The notes: generated by a model from the sequence alone, not told the origin. 64,000 nt of DNA from Paenibacillus sp. 1011MAR3C5 (GCF_003591485.1 NZ_QZCF01000001.1:868001-932000); one strand, 5' to 3'; positions 1 to 10,426 are shown, counted from the stretch's first letter. Numbers and translations are program-made.

Positions 1-354
1 CTTGAGCTCCATCTGCCACGTCTTATCGTCGATAGCCTTGGCAAAGCTGAGCAAGTCAAGCGACATATCAATCTGGCTTCGTACAATATCAATTGGTTCT
101 TCACTTTCGTGGTTGACGCAATTCTCCAGCAATGCGCGTTCGTCACGGTCGACATAGTCGTCGAAGTCTACTTCCGCACTGCCGTCGCCATGCGCATATT
201 CGGCTAATATGTCAAACTCCTGCTGAGCCAAATAATGAACGTCTACGCGACGACATACTGGACAAAACGTAATCGGCACATTATGAATATGCGTATGAAA
301 ATGCTTTAGTGTTCCTTTGGTTCCAATCATGCTGGCTCCACAGCAAAAGCTCAT
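1..354 (-). CDS. hypothetical protein, 3' end outside the window
   Basis: An open frame runs from an ATG at 354 to the window edge without a stop (118 codons seen). AAGGAG stands about nine bases before the ATG. The N-terminus reads MSFCCGASMIG, and a second cysteine pair (FCPVC) follows near residue 30, so a small zinc-binding knuckle is possible. The rest is acidic, with several Asp/Glu-rich stretches and no membrane segment. I do not recognise the family. It could be a small cytosolic metal-binding protein, but this is inference from the cysteines only. Confidence 0.6.
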   Translation of the reverse strand, partial: MSFCCGASMIGTKGTLKHFHTHIHNVPITFCPVCRRVDVHYLAQQEFDILAEYAHGDGSAEVDFDDYVDRDERALLENCVNHESEEPIDIVRSQIDMSLDLLSFAKAIDDKTWQMELK

Positions 355-564
355 CTCGCCACGCTCCTTACTTTATGGACTGCGTATATGGATGATAGAA
401 GGCGACGATGCTTAGGTCGCTTAAGATATTATGTATTCGCTATACGGCGTCGAAATTCCTGCCCGCGAGGCATTCATTAGGAATTCCTCATCATGTGCAA
501 CGTTTCAAACTCCCGCCGATCATGGCTTGCACACGCTACACGATATCCTTACATGACCCAATCG

Positions 565-707
565 TAGCTCGTAACCGCCACTGCGCAAGAAACATTCTTA
601 CGATCGCTGTTGTATCCAGATTCCTTGAACTATGCCGTAATGGCTGGAATCCGGATACAAAGGCGAACGCTATCGCTTCTCCAGAATATTTCTTGCTCCG
701 TTTGCTC
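565..707. repeat. 143-bp palindromic repeat, copy 1
   Basis: This copy matches 804-946 without gaps, with about five mismatches. It folds on itself. The outer arm GCAAGAAACATTCT near 585 pairs with AGAATATTTCTTGC near 683. The inner arm TGTATCCAGATTCC pairs with GGAATCCGGATACA across a loop of about 21 bases. This looks like a hairpin-forming interspersed repeat, without a recognisable coding function. Confidence 0.85.
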
Positions 708-803
708 TCTCAGCTATATGTCTATAAACATAATTACTGTTACTGAAACATTAATATTTCTTGGCTGTCATTCACGACCAGCGTTATAAAAGCTTGCGAC
801 CCA

Positions 804-946
804 TAGCTCGTAACCGCCACTGCGCAAGAAACCTTCTTACGATCGCTGTTGTATCCAGATTCCTTGAACGAGGCCGCAATGTCTGGAATCCGGATACAAA
901 GGCGAACGCTATCGCTTCTCCAGAATATTTCTTGCTCCGTTTGCTC
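804..946. repeat. 143-bp palindromic repeat, copy 2
   Basis: Second copy, same orientation as 565-707 and starting 239 bases after it. Most mismatches fall in the central loop region. Both stems are preserved, which suggests that the fold and not a protein is what is kept. Confidence 0.85.
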
Positions 947-1096
947 CAGCTGCTATATCTTCTAAGAACGAGAATACGTAACGGATTGTTGCAATCGTTA
1001 CGGATAATTGCGTACAACGAAACAAAAATAGCGATGCCAGGAGTCGCCTCCTTGGCACCGCCATATCTGTTTTAGCTTGTTATATCGGGAGAACTA

Positions 1097-2176
1097 TTAC
1101 TTCGCCATTGCAGCAACGATCAGATCGCCCATTGCCGTTGTGCCAATCGCTTGGCTCTTGTCTACCGCAATGTCGCCTGTGCGATGGCCGGCGTCAAGTA
1201 CGTTCTTAACCGCGTCCTCGATCGACTTCGCCGCATCGTGGTAGCCGAACGTCAGACGGAACATGAGCGCAACGGACAGAATCGTTGCGATCGGGTTCGA
1301 GATGCCTTGGCCAGCGATGTCAGGAGCAGAGCCGTGTACCGGCTCGTACAAGCCGAAGCTGCCTTCGCCCAGGGAAGCAGAGGACAACATGCCGATGGAA
1401 CCCGTCAGCATAGCTGCTTCGTCGCTCAGGATGTCGCCGAACATGTTCTCTGTTACGATAACGTCAAAGCTCGACGGACGGCGAAGCAATTGCATTGCAC
1501 AGTTGTCGACCAGTACATGCTCTAGCTCAACCTCAGGGTATTCAACCGCAACCCGGTTAACAACTTCACGCCACAGGCGGGATGTCTCAAGTACGTTTGC
1601 CTTGTCGACAGAAGCCAGACGCTTGCCGCGAGTCATAGCGATATCAAAGGCCTGGCGTACGATACGCTCAACCTCTTGTACGTTGTATACGCAAGTGTCG
1701 ACTGCTTCTTCACCGTTCGCGCCTTCACGGCGGAACTTCTCGCCGAAGTAGATGCCGCCCGTCAGCTCGCGCACGACGATCAGATCTGTGCCTTCCAGCA
1801 CTTCAGGCTTCAGCGTAGACGCATCCTTCAAGCAATCGAATACCGTCGCAGGACGAATGTTGGAGAACAGACCAAGCGCCTTGCGGATACCAAGCAGACC
1901 AGTCTCCGGACGCAGCTCCTTGGAGTTGTTGTCCCATTTCGGACCGCCTACCGCACCAAGCAGAACCGCGTCTGCCTTCTGGCAAAGCTCAAGCGTCTCC
2001 TGCGGAAGCGGAGTTCCTTTCTCATCGATCGCGATGCCGCCGAACAAAGCATCCTCCGTCTCGAATTGGTAGCCGAACAATTCCTCTGTTTTTTTCAATA
2101 CTTTCAACGCTTCGCCAACGACCTCAGGGCCGATGCCGTCGCCGCCTAGAACCGCAATTTTTTTAACGTCTGCCAT
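1097..2176 (-). CDS. leuB: 3-isopropylmalate dehydrogenase
   Basis: Cytosolic NAD-dependent enzyme of leucine synthesis. It oxidises and decarboxylates 3-isopropylmalate to 2-ketoisocaproate. The start ATG at 2176 gives [19 protein letters not shown], the usual N-terminal signature; a GTG four codons earlier is too close to the GAGGAG site. The active-site segment [11 protein letters not shown] lies in the second half, and the 359-residue length is normal. The gene is not contiguous with the ilvB-leuA operon: two plus-strand genes and a terminator separate them, so it needs its own promoter. leuC and leuD are not in the window. Confidence 0.97.
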   Translation of the reverse strand: MADVKKIAVLGGDGIGPEVVGEALKVLKKTEELFGYQFETEDALFGGIAIDEKGTPLPQETLELCQKADAVLLGAVGGPKWDNNSKELRPETGLLGIRKALGLFSNIRPATVFDCLKDASTLKPEVLEGTDLIVVRELTGGIYFGEKFRREGANGEEAVDTCVYNVQEVERIVRQAFDIAMTRGKRLASVDKANVLETSRLWREVVNRVAVEYPEVELEHVLVDNCAMQLLRRPSSFDVIVTENMFGDILSDEAAMLTGSIGMLSSASLGEGSFGLYEPVHGSAPDIAGQGISNPIATILSVALMFRLTFGYHDAAKSIEDAVKNVLDAGHRTGDIAVDKSQAIGTTAMGDLIVAAMAK

Positions 2177-2217
2177 TTTCACGAACACTCCTCTATATCT
2201 TTCTCAGTCTATTATCA

Positions 2218-2246
2218 TTTGTACCACAAAAGAGAGTTTAAGACAA
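2218..2246 (-). promoter_or_regulatory. possible leuB promoter
   Basis: On the minus strand TTGTCT and TACAAA are separated by 17 bases, 42 bases before the leuB ATG. Both hexamers are weak matches. An imperfect dyad (CTATGAGCTTTATAG and CTATAAGGCTATG, about 2259-2293) lies just upstream and could be an operator, but no regulator can be named. Confidence 0.35.
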
Positions 2247-2400
2247 AGATATAAAATCTATGAGCTTTATAGTCATTAGCTATAAGGCTATGAATGTCTT
2301 GCTATGTCTTTTACCCGAATGTGCAACCCGGGGCGGCTTCTTTTCGTCAGGGTTCATAGAGTTGTTTGCCCGGATCAAAATTGCGAGATGAGGTTGTTCC

Positions 2401-3045
2401 ATGCTAATGAATGAACACATGACTGTACGAAACAAAGCAAGATTGCTCTATTTCGCCTATCTGGCCTTACTGATTGTAACGGAAAACTCGTTTTCCTTTA
2501 TGATTTTCAATTCGTTCCTTGCCTTCGCCGCGTTGGAAATTTCCTATTTGCTGCCGTTGTTTCGCCCTCGCTCCAAAGCGGAGCTGCCGGCAGGGTTGTT
2601 CGTTTATTTGCTGTTCCTGCTAATGTCGCCCAATGTCTTCTATATTGTGACCGATCTCATTCATTTGAACGCTTTCCCGTTCCGTTATACGGCCGGGCTT
2701 GCCTTCCGGGAATGGTGGCATTTCTTTCTGCTGGTTGCCGGCGTGCTGCTTGCTCTGTTTTTCTACGTCATCATGGTTGAACAAGTGCGAGGACTGTTTG
2801 CCGGAAAACGCTTGGGCGCGCTTGCTTTGCTCATATTTGTCTTATTGGAGAGCGTTGGTATTTTTATCGGGCGGTTTCTGCGCTTTCACTCCGTCCATCT
2901 GTTCACCGAACCGCTTGCGCTGCTGCGCCAGTTTATAGATTCTTTAAGCCGAGACGCGATATTGTTTATTGGCTGGATTTCGATTTTGCAGCTTATGATC
3001 TTATGGATGTTCGCACATCCGTTGAAGGAGAAACGCAATGATTGA
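2401..3045 (+). CDS. DUF1361 family membrane protein
   Basis: A 214-residue integral membrane protein with about six hydrophobic segments. The segment SPNVFYIVTDLIHL near residue 80 matches the (L)PNxxYIxTDLxHL signature I associate with DUF1361, a conserved membrane family of unknown function. GAGG lies about seven bases before the ATG at 2401; the ATG at 2407 is an alternative start. It overlaps the next gene by eight bases and so forms a two-gene operon with it. It is transcribed away from leuB. No function is proposed. Confidence 0.7.
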   Translation: MLMNEHMTVRNKARLLYFAYLALLIVTENSFSFMIFNSFLAFAALEISYLLPLFRPRSKAELPAGLFVYLLFLLMSPNVFYIVTDLIHLNAFPFRYTAGLAFREWWHFFLLVAGVLLALFFYVIMVEQVRGLFAGKRLGALALLIFVLLESVGIFIGRFLRFHSVHLFTEPLALLRQFIDSLSRDAILFIGWISILQLMILWMFAHPLKEKRND

Positions 3046-3346
3046 ATGGAACACAAATGAAGCGCTATTCGGCATGGTCGTGATCATGGGGCTATTTCAA
3101 ATCTATCTATCTATCGTACTGTACCGCTTGGAGCGTTCCTTGCTCTGGGCTCTCACCGGACTGCTCATCCCCTTCGGCTGCAACGTGCTGCTCTATCAAG
3201 CCTTGAAGCTGGATCAAACGGCAGGCCCGCGCTTTGAACGGCTTATTCCCCGGCAGCGCAAGCTATGGCGCAGAATATATCTGATGCTGCTGCTCCAATA
3301 CATGGCGCTGTTCGCTTTTGTAGGCTGGTTTTTGTCTCCAAGCTGA
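3038..3346 (+). CDS. small membrane protein, unknown
   Basis: A 102-residue protein with three likely membrane segments (about 10-30, 33-53 and 78-98) and a basic loop rich in Arg between the second and third. GAAGGAG sits eight bases before the ATG, inside the end of the DUF1361 gene, so the two are translationally linked. I do not recognise a family. Confidence 0.65.
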   Translation: MIEWNTNEALFGMVVIMGLFQIYLSIVLYRLERSLLWALTGLLIPFGCNVLLYQALKLDQTAGPRFERLIPRQRKLWRRIYLMLLLQYMALFAFVGWFLSPS

Positions 3347-3376
3347 CCTTCACAATATTCAAGCTTTACTGGGAAC

Positions 3377-3438
3377 AAAAAACACGACGGCACAAGTGAG
3401 CCCATGCAGGCGTTCAACTTGCTTTCCGTCGTGTTTTT
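3377..3438. terminator. two-way terminator between converging genes
   Basis: AAAAAACACGACGG at 3377-3390 pairs with CCGTCGTGTTTTT at 3426-3438 across a loop of about 35 bases. A T-run on each strand fits use by both the plus-strand membrane operon and leuA. Confidence 0.75.
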
Positions 3439-3474
3439 AATGATGCGGCGGCCGATCCGCCACTGCCGTTCCTT

Positions 3475-5019
3475 TTAAATAAGGCTCATCTTGTCGCGGC
3501 GGCCCGGCGACTTGCGCTTGTCAATCAGACGATTGACCGCATCCAGGTACGCCCGTGCGCTCGCTTCCAGAATATCCGTGCTAAGTCCGCGTCCTTGCGC
3601 CGACACATCGTCCTGCTTCAGCACGACATGCACTTCGCCTAATGCGTCCTTGCCTTGGGATACGGACTTGATGGAGTAGTCCTCCAGTTCGACCGCTTCC
3701 TTCGTCGCAGCGTCAATTGCATTGTAGATCGCGTCGACGGAGCCGTTGCCTTCAGCAGTTTCTTCACGCACTTCGCCTTCAGCTGTACGGACGCGTACAG
3801 TCGCATTTGGCGTAGATTGATTGCCATAGTGAACCTGGATGGTCTCCAGCGTGAATACTTCTGGCGTATCCGTCAGCTTCTCTTCGAGAAGAGCGCGAAT
3901 ATCCTCGTCATTAACAGCCTTCTTGCGGTCGGCCAAATCCTTGAACTTGGCGAACGCCGCATTCACTGCTTCATCCTCCAGCTCGTAGCCAAGGTCGATC
4001 AGCTTCTCGCGGAAGGCGTGGCGGCCGGAATGCTTGCCAAGCACGAGCTTGGATTCCTTCAGACCGATTGCATCCGGGGAGATAATCTCGTACGTCGTCT
4101 TCTCCTTCAGCATGCCGTCCTGATGAATGCCGGACTCATGCGCGAAGGCGTTGGCGCCGACGATCGCCTTGTTGCCCGGAACAGGCATCCCTGTCAGCTT
4201 GCTGACAAGACGGCTGGTCTTCGCAATTTCCTTCAGGTTCAGCGTCGTCTGGGCTCCGAAGAAGTCTGGACGAGTCGCCAGCGCCATAGCCACTTCTTCA
4301 AGCGCTGTGTTGCCCGCGCGCTCGCCGATGCCGTTAATGGTGCCTTCGATTTGGTCCGCTCCGTTCATAATCGCTGCCAGCGAGTTCGCTGTCGCCATAC
4401 CGAGATCGTCATGGCAATGAGCGCTTAGCTGAATCTTCTCGATATTCGGCACCTGCTCCTTGAGCGTCTTGAAGATGTTGCCGAATTCCAAAGGATTCAA
4501 ATAACCGACCGTATCCGGAATGTTGACGACAGTCGCGCCAGCCTTGATCGCCATATCCGTTACCTGGCAGAGGAAATCAAGCTCCGTACGGCCCGCGTCT
4601 TCCGGAGAAAACTCAACTTTGTCAAAGTATTGCTTTGCATACCGAATAGCGCGGTCCGCCGCTTCCAGCACCTGCTCCTTCTCCATCCGCAGCTTATGCT
4701 TCCGGTGGATCGGGCTTGTCGCGAGGAACAAATGAATGCACGGATCCTGCGCGCCCTTCAGCGCTTCGCGTACGGCATCAATATCCTGCTCCCGCGAGCG
4801 GGACAAGCCAATAACGGTAGCGTTCTTCACCGCGCGCGCAACCGCGTTAACGGCTGCCAGGTCGCCCGGGGATGCCGCAGGAAATCCAGCTTCCATACGA
4901 TCGACACCCAGCTTCTCCAGCTGCAGGGCGATCTCCACCTTCTCCTTCGTATTCAGGTTGACGCCAGGAGATTGCTCACCGTCACGAAGCGTTGTATCGA
5001 AAATATATATTTTCCGCAT
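3475..5019 (-). CDS. leuA: 2-isopropylmalate synthase
   Basis: First committed step of leucine synthesis: acetyl-CoA plus 2-ketoisovalerate gives 2-isopropylmalate. The ATG at 5019 gives [19 protein letters not shown], with the DTTLRDGEQ metal and substrate signature of the HMGL-like TIM barrel. The second metal motif, [11 protein letters not shown], lies near residue 200. The C-terminal 120 residues form the LeuA allosteric domain that binds leucine. The length of 514 residues is typical. GGAGGT stands 11 bases upstream; an earlier in-frame start adds an unlikely tail. It is the last gene of ilvB-ilvN-ilvC-leuA and ends in a two-way terminator. Confidence 0.97.
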   Translation of the reverse strand: MRKIYIFDTTLRDGEQSPGVNLNTKEKVEIALQLEKLGVDRMEAGFPAASPGDLAAVNAVARAVKNATVIGLSRSREQDIDAVREALKGAQDPCIHLFLATSPIHRKHKLRMEKEQVLEAADRAIRYAKQYFDKVEFSPEDAGRTELDFLCQVTDMAIKAGATVVNIPDTVGYLNPLEFGNIFKTLKEQVPNIEKIQLSAHCHDDLGMATANSLAAIMNGADQIEGTINGIGERAGNTALEEVAMALATRPDFFGAQTTLNLKEIAKTSRLVSKLTGMPVPGNKAIVGANAFAHESGIHQDGMLKEKTTYEIISPDAIGLKESKLVLGKHSGRHAFREKLIDLGYELEDEAVNAAFAKFKDLADRKKAVNDEDIRALLEEKLTDTPEVFTLETIQVHYGNQSTPNATVRVRTAEGEVREETAEGNGSVDAIYNAIDAATKEAVELEDYSIKSVSQGKDALGEVHVVLKQDDVSAQGRGLSTDILEASARAYLDAVNRLIDKRKSPGRRDKMSLI

Positions 5020-5163
5020 TATGTCTTCTACCTCCATGAACAGAATGATCCCGATCGCACGCGGAGCGGACATTGCAAGGCAGTGAATAACGGACCTGGC
5101 ATGCGCTCCGGTGAACCGGGATTTGTTGATCCTATTACATCAAGTATATGACTTAATGCTTAA

Positions 5164-6291
<1,128 letters not shown>

Positions 6292-6311
6292 CTATTACAT
6301 GCCTGAAAATA

Positions 6312-6800
6312 TTATTGCTTCACGTTACCGCGGTTAAGCGCAGTAACACCAGTGCGTGAAAGCTCGCGGATGCCATAAGGCTTCATCAGCTCGATCATGG
6401 CATCTATCTTTTCGGTATCGCCTACCACCTGCACCATCAGAGAGTGCGTGCCGATATCGACGACTGCGGCGCGGAATGTCTCGACGACGCCCAGAATTTC
6501 CGGGCGGGATGCCGGCTCTGCATGCACCTTGATCAGCGCCAGCTCGCGCGCTACCATTGCGTTCGCGCTGAGATCAATAACTTTGATCACATCAATCAGC
6601 TTGTACAGCTGCTTCGTAATTTGCTCAAGCGTATGATCGTCGCCCGAGGTAACGATGACCATACGCGAGAGGCCTTGCTCCTCGCTCGTGCCTACCGTGA
6701 TGCTCTCGATATTGAAGCCGCGGCGTCCGAACAAGCCGGATACGCGCTGCAGGACGCCGGGCTGGTCATTGACGATGACTGCAATCGTATGCTTCTTCAT
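6312..6800 (-). CDS. ilvN: acetolactate synthase small subunit
   Basis: Regulatory subunit of acetohydroxyacid synthase that confers valine feedback control on IlvB. The ATG at 6800 (MKKHTIAVIVNDQPGVLQRV) opens an N-terminal ACT domain (about 1-75), followed by the ALS small-subunit C-terminal domain. Length is 162 residues. The start codon overlaps the ilvB stop as ATGA, with GGGGG just upstream, so the two subunits are translationally coupled. The longer upstream frame would lie inside ilvB and is rejected. Confidence 0.95.
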   Translation of the reverse strand: MKKHTIAVIVNDQPGVLQRVSGLFGRRGFNIESITVGTSEEQGLSRMVIVTSGDDHTLEQITKQLYKLIDVIKVIDLSANAMVARELALIKVHAEPASRPEILGVVETFRAAVVDIGTHSLMVQVVGDTEKIDAMIELMKPYGIRELSRTGVTALNRGNVKQ

Positions 6801-8542
6801 TCCGAATCCCCCATGATCATTTGATCGATGGTGCTTCCTTGGGCTACCATCGGATACACGTTCTCGTCTCTGCGTACGACGAACTCGACAACGGCCGGAC
6901 CCGGATGACGCATCGCTTCCTCCCATGCCGTGCGTGCTTCTTCTTTGTTCGAAGCGCGGAAGCCTTTTACGCCATATGCCTCAGCCAGCTTGACGAAGTC
7001 AGGGCTGCCTGCCAGATCAATGTGGCTGAACCGGTTCTCATGGATCAGCTCCTGCCACTGTCTAACCATGCCTAGAACCTGATTGTTCAGAATAACGACC
7101 TTAACCGGAATATTGTTGATTGCGCAGATCGCAAGCTCCTGTGCGCACATCTGCATGCCGCCGTCGCCGTTGATGGATACGACTACGCGGTCGGGATTGG
7201 CCATCTGCGCGCCGATCGCCGACGGGAAGCCGAAGCCCATCGTGCCGAGACCGCCGGAAGTTACCCAGGAACGCGGCTTGTTGAACGGATAATATTGCGC
7301 GGCCCACATCTGATGCTGGCCTACGTCCGTCGTAACGATCGCATCACCGTTCGTCGTCTCATGAATCATCTCCACGACCCATTGCGGCTTCAATTCCGTA
7401 TCGGAATCGATATAGCGGAACGGGTATTGCTTCTTCGAAGCCTGAATGTCCGCTCTCCATGCGTCAGCCTGGTCAGCGCGAACGGCCAGCTTGTTAGCCT
7501 GTGCCAGTACCGTCTTGACGTCGCCTACGATCGGAATGTCCGTCGGAACGTTCTTTCCGATCTCTGCCGGATCGATATCGATGTGGACGATCTTCGCATT
7601 TGGCGCGAAGCCGGCAAGCTTCCCAGTTACCCGGTCATCGAAGCGAGCTCCGATATTAATGAGCAGATCCGCCGATTGAATCGACATATTCGCTGTATAT
7701 GTGCCGTGCATGCCCGGCATCCCGATCCAAAGATCGTTGCCGCTCGGGAATCCGCCAAGGCCTAGCAGAGTTGTAGTAATCGGAATGTCCGTCTTCGTTA
7801 CGAATTCCAGCAATTCCTCATGCGCTCCGGAGTAGACTACGCCGCCGCCAGCCAGAATAAGCGGTTTTTTCGCTTCCTGAATCGCTTTAATCATTTTGTC
7901 CACTTGCAGCTTGTTCGGTGAGATTGTCGGATTGTATCCGCGAATGCTGACTTCATTCACCGGCTGGAACAGCGTCTTCGCTGCCGATACATCCTTCGGA
8001 ATATCGATCAGTACCGGGCCTTTGCGTCCTGTGTTGGCAATATGGAATGCCTCATGGATCGTGCGCGGCAGATCTTCAACCTTGCGAACAAGGTAGCTAT
8101 GCTTGGTAATCGGCATCGTAATGCCGGTAATGTCCGCTTCCTGGAAGGCGTCTGTGCCGATCAAGGTCGACATGACGTTGCCCGTAATGACGACAAGCGG
8201 TACAGAATCCATGTAAGCTGTTGCGATACCGGTCACGAGGTTCGTCGCCCCCGGTCCCGAAGTAGCGATACATACGCCTACTTTGCCGCTGGCCCGGGCG
8301 TAGCCGTCCGCAGCGTGGATCGCGCCTTGCTCATGTCTGGTGAGCAAGTGATTGAAGTCGGGATTTCCGTGCATCGCGTCATAGATGTAGAGAACCGCTC
8401 CGCCCGGATAACCAAATACGCAATCCACGCCTTCCAGCAGAAGACTCCGAAGCAGAATTTCCGAACCCGAGATCACTTCAGGCTTAGAGAGCTTCTCGAT
8501 TAATTCCTCTTTCGACTTTAATGTTGCACCTTGCGTTGCCAT
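6797..8542 (-). CDS. ilvB: acetolactate synthase large subunit
   Basis: Thiamine-diphosphate enzyme that condenses pyruvate to acetolactate, or pyruvate and 2-ketobutyrate to acetohydroxybutyrate. The ATG at 8542 (MATQGATLKSKEELIEKL) follows GAGGAGG and gives 581 residues. Visible signs are the catalytic Glu in TRHEQGAIHAADGYARASG near residue 60, the central FAD/domain-2 region and the ThDP motif GDGGMQM near residue 430. The longer frame reads into the T-box leader and is not real. First gene of the operon. Confidence 0.97.
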   Translation of the reverse strand: MATQGATLKSKEELIEKLSKPEVISGSEILLRSLLLEGVDCVFGYPGGAVLYIYDAMHGNPDFNHLLTRHEQGAIHAADGYARASGKVGVCIATSGPGATNLVTGIATAYMDSVPLVVITGNVMSTLIGTDAFQEADITGITMPITKHSYLVRKVEDLPRTIHEAFHIANTGRKGPVLIDIPKDVSAAKTLFQPVNEVSIRGYNPTISPNKLQVDKMIKAIQEAKKPLILAGGGVVYSGAHEELLEFVTKTDIPITTTLLGLGGFPSGNDLWIGMPGMHGTYTANMSIQSADLLINIGARFDDRVTGKLAGFAPNAKIVHIDIDPAEIGKNVPTDIPIVGDVKTVLAQANKLAVRADQADAWRADIQASKKQYPFRYIDSDTELKPQWVVEMIHETTNGDAIVTTDVGQHQMWAAQYYPFNKPRSWVTSGGLGTMGFGFPSAIGAQMANPDRVVVSINGDGGMQMCAQELAICAINNIPVKVVILNNQVLGMVRQWQELIHENRFSHIDLAGSPDFVKLAEAYGVKGFRASNKEEARTAWEEAMRHPGPAVVEFVVRRDENVYPMVAQGSTIDQMIMGDSE

Positions 8543-8569
8543 CAGTCTTCCTCCTCTCAAGAAAAAACA

Positions 8570-8615
8570 AAAAAACCTTTCGTCCTCAGCCTTAAAGCTG
8601 AAGGGACGAAAGGTT
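8570..8615 (-). terminator. T-box regulated terminator
   Basis: AACCTTTCGTCC and GGACGAAAGGTT form a strong hairpin followed by a T-run (TTTTTTTG). It lies between the T-box motif and the ilvB start, where the antiterminator competes with it. Confidence 0.9.
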
Positions 8616-8891
8616 GATCTTCCGTGGTACCACCCAAATTCGTTATATATCTCCCGATATATAACCTCCATAGGTAAGAACGCTGTGCACATATCGACGT
8701 TCTACCATTGGCACTGTAACGCTTGCCCTGCGATGCTCCCTAATACGCAACCTGGGTTGCTTTTCAGGAGGATAGCTCCGAGGTGAGCTCGTAGAAAAGG
8801 GGTTTTGGCGTCGGTTGCAGCTGATCCGATCGCTCTCTGAGCAAAAGAGCCCTTAACACTTCGTCCTCATCATTGCCGATTGATATGACTT
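8571..8891 (-). ncRNA. T-box leader, probably leucine-specific
   Basis: The transcript upstream of ilvB carries the T-box sequence TTTGGGTGGTACCACGG (complement of about 8621-8638), which pairs with an uncharged tRNA acceptor end. A stem III-like hairpin (GTTATATAT/ATATATAAC, 8642-8665) lies just before it, and a terminator follows at 8574-8615. In the 5' stem region the sequence CTC-ACC (CTC at 8787-8785) has the position and following purine expected of a specifier codon, so leucine is the likely sensed amino acid. This matches the ilv-leu operon of Bacillus. Uncharged tRNA-Leu would favour the antiterminator and read-through into ilvBNC-leuA. Confidence 0.9.
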
Positions 8892-8897
8892 TTCATT

Positions 8898-8926
8898 ATT
8901 ATATGCCGATTCTGACAGTTCGTCAA
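8898..8926 (-). promoter_or_regulatory. sigma-A promoter of ilvBNC-leuA
   Basis: TTGACG and a perfect TATAAT are separated by exactly 17 bases on the minus strand, placing the transcript start near 8891 at the head of the T-box leader. Confidence 0.9.
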
Positions 8927-9068
8927 GAACAAGGCTCCCGTTATTTTGCCGCGTTCCTGCGCGCTTGCACACAACCTTGCACAAATGCTCATATACTAGT
9001 GTAGCCCCAGAGAGGCAATCCCATGCAACTGCGCCATGCAAAGGCGCAGCGTAGAATGGAAGGATGCC

Positions 9069-9527
9069 ATGATTCGCGCACGCAAAGCAAGAACCGATGA
9101 TGCCGAGCTTGTCCGGCTCATCCGGACAGAGCTGATTCCGATGTCCCATACTGCGAGACCGCTTGATGCCCGTATGATACGCGAGCTGCCGAAGCGCTTC
9201 CGCAAAGGCAATACTTATGTTGCAACAAGGTCCAAATTCGGCCCCCCGGTCGCCTTCGTTCATTTCTATGTGCATCAAAATCAGCTCATCGTCGACATGC
9301 TCGTAACGCACCCGGAGCATCGCGGACGGCATTACGGCACTGCTTTGATGGCGCATGCCGAGGCCTTCGGCAAAGCGCGTCATTGCCATGTGGCCCGACT
9401 GTTCGTCGACCGGATCAATGGCAGAGCCCATCACTTCTACAACAAGCTCGGCTATCACACCGTCCGGTATGTTCCGGAGCTTCAATGTTATGAACTGCTT
9501 AAACCGCTGGCCTCGCCATCCTTGTAG
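9069..9527 (+). CDS. GNAT family N-acetyltransferase
   Basis: A 152-residue acyltransferase-like protein. The acetyl-CoA pyrophosphate loop HPEHRGRHYGTALM (R/QxxGxG/A type) lies around residue 85, and the C-terminal part FYNKLGYHTV is the usual last strand-helix region. The start ATG at 9069 follows GGAAGGA. The substrate cannot be predicted from sequence. It stands alone between the T-box promoter (opposite strand) and the Gly-rich gene. Confidence 0.85.
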   Translation: MIRARKARTDDAELVRLIRTELIPMSHTARPLDARMIRELPKRFRKGNTYVATRSKFGPPVAFVHFYVHQNQLIVDMLVTHPEHRGRHYGTALMAHAEAFGKARHCHVARLFVDRINGRAHHFYNKLGYHTVRYVPELQCYELLKPLASPSL

Positions 9528-9537
9528 CTAACTCTTA

Positions 9538-9921
9538 TCAGTACCCGTTGAAATATCCGCCGCCGGGATAACCTCCGCCACCGCCGCCATAACCGCAGCC
9601 GCCGCAAGACGGTACGCCGCAGCCACATCCGCCGTACCCGCCGCCGTATCCGCCATAACCGCCGCCATAGCCGAAGCCACCGCCCCAGAACGGTAGTGTT
9701 CCGATGGCTAGCAAATCAAACAGAAGCAACGGCCATAAGAAAAATGCCTTTGTTTTCACTTTCTTTCCCTTCGAGCCTCTTCCTTTGCCCGAAGACATCA
9801 TCAATCGGTTGCCTCGAAGCGCAACCAGCTTGCCCGAAACAACGGAACCGTCCTTGCGCATTGCATAGATGGATTTGCCGACCAGTTTCCGCACTTGTGC
9901 CCTGGAAACATTATTACGCAT
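9538..9921 (-). CDS. Gly-rich membrane protein with an Sm-like N-terminus
   Basis: A 127-residue protein in three parts. Residues 1-45 resemble a small beta-barrel of the Sm/SH3 kind (VGKSIYAMRKDGSVVSGKLVALRGNRL). Residues 46-62 are a basic stretch, followed by a membrane segment (FFLWPLLLFDLLAIGTLPFW). The tail from about 78 is almost pure Gly/Tyr with five Cys. Similar Gly/Tyr/Cys tails occur in envelope and spore-associated proteins of Bacillales, but I do not recognise a named family. AGGAGG precedes the ATG at 9921. The low-complexity tail should not be over-read. Confidence 0.65.
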   Translation of the reverse strand: MRNNVSRAQVRKLVGKSIYAMRKDGSVVSGKLVALRGNRLMMSSGKGRGSKGKKVKTKAFFLWPLLLFDLLAIGTLPFWGGGFGYGGGYGGYGGGYGGCGCGVPSCGGCGYGGGGGGYPGGGYFNGY

Positions 9922-10002
9922 GCCAAATCCCTCCTTTCCCGTTATTCTTCAATGTATTCGGGGAGGCGGCGGCATGACTGTATGTTTGTCCGCAGGCAAG
10001 CG

Positions 10003-10050
10003 CAAAGAGGCCCCGCCGCCGTCACGGTTGTGAAGGTAGCGAGGCCTCTT
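10003..10050 (-). terminator. terminator after rplT
   Basis: On the minus strand AAGAGGCC and GGCCTCTTT pair across a loop of about 30 bases that itself contains a partial stem. The short T-run TTTGC makes it moderately strong. Confidence 0.6.
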
Positions 10051-10066
10051 GATACGCTCAGGTTCA

Positions 10067-10426
10067 CTAAGCGTTGATTTTTTGTTTGGCAACGCCAGCC
10101 AGGGAGTTGAACGAAGAGATATCGTTCACTGCCAGGTCAGCAAGCATCTTGCGGTTAACTTCTACGCCCGCAAGCTTCAGGCCGTGCATGAACTTGCTGT
10201 AGGACAGGCCGTTCACACGTGCAGCTGCGTTGATACGAACGATCCACAGTCTGCGGATGTCGCGTTTTTTGTTGCGACGGTCGCGGTAAGCATACATAAG
10301 GGACTTGCCTACTTGCTCCTTCGCTGTTTTAAACAGACGGTGTTTCGAACCGAAGTAACCTTTAGCCAGCTTTAGAATTCTTTTACGACGACGAGCGCGG
10401 ACAAAGCCGCCTTTAACTCTTGCCAT
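10067..10426 (-). CDS. rplT: ribosomal protein L20
   Basis: 119-residue 23S rRNA-binding protein of the large subunit. The start [26 protein letters not shown] is the classic L20 N-terminus, with a long basic helix. In Bacillus L20 also binds the leader of its own operon and represses it by premature termination. Last gene of infC-rpmI-rplT; a clear ribosome-binding site (GGAGG) precedes the ATG. Confidence 0.98.
   Translation of the reverse strand: MARVKGGFVRARRRKRILKLAKGYFGSKHRLFKTAKEQVGKSLMYAYRDRRNKKRDIRRLWIVRINAAARVNGLSYSKFMHGLKLAGVEVNRKMLADLAVNDISSFNSLAGVAKQKINA

Larger units (their letters stand above)
355..1096. other. non-coding gap with repeats
   Basis: About 740 bases lie between the partial gene and the end of leuB. 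Both plus-strand open frames here (112 and 104 codons) are made largely of the same duplicated hairpin repeat and lack a good ribosome-binding site. I therefore treat the stretch as non-coding. Apart from the repeats I see no gene, RNA or clear promoter. Confidence 0.6.

Noticed and set aside
408..1075. Two plus-strand open frames with similar proteins
   Set aside because: Their likeness comes from the 143-bp DNA repeat, and neither has a Shine-Dalgarno site or coding-like composition.
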